This document shows, piece after piece, positions 13,196 through 14,479 of a stretch of DNA of 14,479 nt (within the stretch, counting starts at the first letter, position 1; every line of letters starts with the position of its first letter). The translations under genes were made by a program, and so were the position numbers. The notes beneath the pieces were generated by a model. The model was not told the DNA's origin and searched no databases. It was given only the letters and a program-made list of their open reading frames with translations. This DNA comes from Aquitalea sp. Its GTDB lineage: Bacteria; Pseudomonadota; Gammaproteobacteria; Burkholderiales; Chromobacteriaceae. The stretch lies in assembly GCA_019232735.1 (NCBI GenBank), contig JAFANL010000146.1, positions 1-14,479 of the forward strand, written 5' to 3'.

Positions 13196-13203
13196 TTGCG
13201 AAA

Positions 13204-13220
13204 GCAGAGAGCAACTCTGC
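13204..13220 (-). terminator. Possible weak terminator of the secreted-protein gene
   Basis: On the minus strand, GCAGAG-TTGCT-CTCTGC forms a 6-bp stem 32 nt past the stop codon, followed by TTTCGC. The T run is only three long, so termination would be weak unless the AT-rich dyad beyond it contributes. Confidence 0.4.
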
Positions 13221-13252
13221 CGGCGATGTTGATGCGGCAGGGTTTGGCATAT

Positions 13253-13924
13253 TCACAGTGTGCCGTCGCCAAGAGCAGGGGTGCAAAACGCCGCAGTGTA
13301 GGCGATATCCCGGCTATTGCCCCGGCTCGCGCCACTGACCATGGCGGTGGTGAGCAGCTTTTGTGGTGTATCCACAATCAATAGCTGCAGACGGTGGGCT
13401 TTCAGACCTTTGTGCAGCAACTTGCTGGCAAACTGGTTGGCAAGAGCGCCCCCTACACCAACACCTTGTACCTTGATACTGAGCGAGGGGACTTTTCGCA
13501 TCGATGTCAGCACAGCTTGTTCCAGCGGGCTGAAATCATACAAGCGGCTGACCGCTTTGGCATTCCATGCGGCATTCTCCCCGGATTGGGGGAAAAAGAC
13601 CTGCATCTCCAGCGTATCGGTGCGTATCCCGGTTGCCACCAGTGCGCCGGAGTCCGGGGCCTTGTAAATGCCATGCTGCATGCGAGGCATGATGTCCAGC
13701 GGCCGGTACTTCGCGGCCAGGTCCTGATCCCGATCCAGAAACAGGCCTTCGCCCCCCATGGTGTAGTAGTTGAGCGCCACCGCCCAGCGCAGTGGTGAGT
13801 TCTGCCTGCTCGGATTCACACAGGCGCGAGTCTCGGGCTCGGTAGAGGAGGGTTCTGGTGCTGCATGTAATGTCTGGCTCAGAATAATAGTTAAACAGAT
13901 AAAAAAATATTTTAATTTAATCAA
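13253..13924 (-). CDS. Predicted secreted protein of unknown family
   Basis: 223-aa protein that I do not recognise. Residues 1-21 form a Sec signal peptide (basic MIKLK, hydrophobic YFFICLTIILS, likely cleavage after LHA). The mature part of about 200 aa has two cysteines, Cys35 and Cys214, near its ends and could form one disulfide in the periplasm. Other visible features are ALNYYTMGGEGLFLDRDQ near 50-67, VATGIRTDTLEMQVFFP near 97-112, and a Gly-rich QGVGVGGALANQFASKLLHKGLK near 153-175. The start is a TTG at 13924. No ATG or GTG precedes it in frame, the next Met is far inside the mature part, and only TTG keeps the signal peptide whole. The 5' end is much more AT-rich than the rest. A good promoter lies 50 bp upstream, so it looks like a real, separately transcribed gene. 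Confidence 0.75.
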   Translation of the reverse strand: MIKLKYFFICLTIILSQTLHAAPEPSSTEPETRACVNPSRQNSPLRWAVALNYYTMGGEGLFLDRDQDLAAKYRPLDIMPRMQHGIYKAPDSGALVATGIRTDTLEMQVFFPQSGENAAWNAKAVSRLYDFSPLEQAVLTSMRKVPSLSIKVQGVGVGGALANQFASKLLHKGLKAHRLQLLIVDTPQKLLTTAMVSGASRGNSRDIAYTAAFCTPALGDGTL

Positions 13925-13973
13925 AATTAAGCACCCACTATTTTAAATGCCAAAAGCATTAACTGAACGGGCG

Positions 13974-14002
13974 AATATACGTGCAGATGTGCTCAAAATC
14001 AA
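13974..14002 (-). promoter_or_regulatory. Promoter of the secreted-protein gene
   Basis: Read on the minus strand, TTGATT (14002-13997) as -35, a 17-nt spacer, and TATATT (13979-13974) as -10 (five of six). The start of transcription would be near 13967, leaving a leader of about 42 nt to the TTG start codon. Confidence 0.55.
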
Positions 14003-14353
14003 ACAGTAGCATGCCATTGGATGATGGATCAGAAATATCCAGGGTCAATGGCTTTGTTATGTGCCGGGATGTAAGGAATTGATACCCGAATTATCACTGC
14101 GGCTTGCCGCCGTTCTTGTGTGTTGGTTTTTCTGTTGGCACCGCAGCGTGTTTGTCCGCTTGTGTGGTCGTTGGGAGAACTCGGCTGTTGATAATGGTTG
14201 AAGGATTTCTTGTTTCAAGTCGCACTGGGTTCCTGCTCGCGGGGCATTCTTGTTGCCCAAGATAAACACGGTGCGGGAAATCCCCGGTGTCTTTATCTGC
14301 TATTCCATGCAAAATATGCCTGATTGATGACGAATTTGTGGTTAGGAGTCTTA
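14003..14353. other. Gene-free region upstream of the TauE/SafE gene
   Basis: About 350 bp without a supportable gene. It contains two structured stretches: CTGCGG (14097-14102) paired at a distance with CCGCAG (14141-14146), with TGCC/GGCA inside, and the long dyad at 14260-14298. It must hold the promoter of the transporter gene, but no clear -35/-10 pair stands out. Two minus-strand frames (14057-14269 and 14094-14312) show no recognisable protein. Confidence 0.5.
14260..14298 (+). promoter_or_regulatory. Dyad/structured leader upstream of the TauE/SafE gene
   Basis: AGATAAA (14260-14266) pairs with TTTATCT (14292-14298). Within it CAC pairs with GTG, and CGGG (14273-14276) with CCCG (14282-14285) around AAATC. 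The interrupted helix ends 55 nt before the start codon. It could be an operator dyad or a 5' leader structure. Its type is not recognised. Confidence 0.4.
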
Positions 14354-14479
14354 ATGTTCATGTCTTCGTTGCCCCCCTCCCTGTTGCTGCTGATCACCCT
14401 GGCCGGGCTGTACGCCGGCATCCAGAACGCACTGGCTGGTGGTGGCTCCTTTATTACCTTCCCGGCCTTGTTGCTGGCC
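14354..14479 (+). CDS. TauE/SafE (TSUP) family transporter, N-terminal fragment
   Basis: First 42 codons of a membrane protein that runs past the window edge. The sequence SLLLLITLAGLYAGIQNALA then GGGSFITFPALLLA matches the start of the TSUP family, with its first membrane helix and the conserved NAxAGGGS-FPALL motif. Members export or import sulfite, sulfoacetate, taurine-derived anions and similar compounds; the substrate cannot be read here. AGGAG at 14344-14348, 5 nt before the ATG at 14354, fixes the start. An in-frame ATG at 14360 is less well spaced. Confidence 0.85.
   Translation, partial: MFMSSLPPSLLLLITLAGLYAGIQNALAGGGSFITFPALLLA

Larger units (their letters stand above)
12995..13252. 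other. Gene-poor region between DUF945 and the secreted protein gene
   Basis: No convincing gene. It should contain the DUF945 promoter, but I could not place clear -35/-10 boxes. The part at 13141-13200 is strikingly AT-rich against its surroundings and holds the dyad described separately. A plus-strand frame at 13039-13152 (37 codons) has no adequate ribosome binding site and is not called. Confidence 0.6.

Noticed and set aside
14094..14312. 72-codon minus-strand frame in the gene-free region (and the overlapping frame 14057-14269)
   Set aside because: TTG start without a ribosome binding site, no hydrophobic core, no family. Two overlapping frames of similar quality suggest chance.

Overview
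The window looks like a chromosomal core segment of a GC-rich betaproteobacterium. The gene order lbcA-like TPR lipoprotein, lolB, ispE, tRNA-Gln, prs, rplY, pth, ychF is the conserved block known from Neisseriales and, with small differences, from Pseudomonas. Prs, the long L25 and the neighbouring rep, apaH and mutM genes point to the Chromobacteriaceae (Chromobacterium, Aquitalea, Vogesella type). That taxonomic call is inference from protein recall, not a search. There are no insertion sequences, phage genes, CRISPR arrays or rRNA.

Layout. The minus strand at 1-1699 holds most of the Rep DNA helicase gene, cut by the window edge. Divergent from it is apaH (1859-2680), whose 3' end overlaps tail-to-tail with a PlsC-type acyltransferase gene (2607-3437, minus). 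That gene follows mutM (3480-4295, minus) in the same direction. The main plus-strand block starts at about 4377: an LbcA-like outer-membrane TPR lipoprotein, lolB (ATGA overlap), ispE, tRNA-Gln(UUG), prs, rplY, pth and ychF, ending in a strong terminator at 11200-11229. Convergent to it is a DUF945 (YdgA-like) envelope protein (11263-12945, minus) with an unusual Pro/Ala-rich tail. Next comes a secreted protein of unknown family (13253-13924, minus), a 429-bp gene-free stretch, and the first 42 codons of a TauE/SafE-type transporter.

The block combines envelope biogenesis (LbcA-like protein, LolB), isoprenoid precursor synthesis (IspE), nucleotide supply (Prs) and translation quality control (tRNA-Gln, L25, Pth, YchF). 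The most interesting signals are in its transcriptional wiring. A near-consensus sigma-70 promoter lies inside the atypically AT-rich 3' half of ispE. A tRNA sits 8 bp behind ispE. Two canonical intrinsic terminators stand only 27 and 16 nt upstream of the start codons of prs and pth, so they may act as partial terminators or attenuators.

I do not see a convincing undescribed system. The least explained pieces are the secreted 223-aa protein with its own good promoter, an AT-rich dyad with a third half-site downstream of it, the structured leader before the TauE gene, and the DUF945 C-terminal extension.
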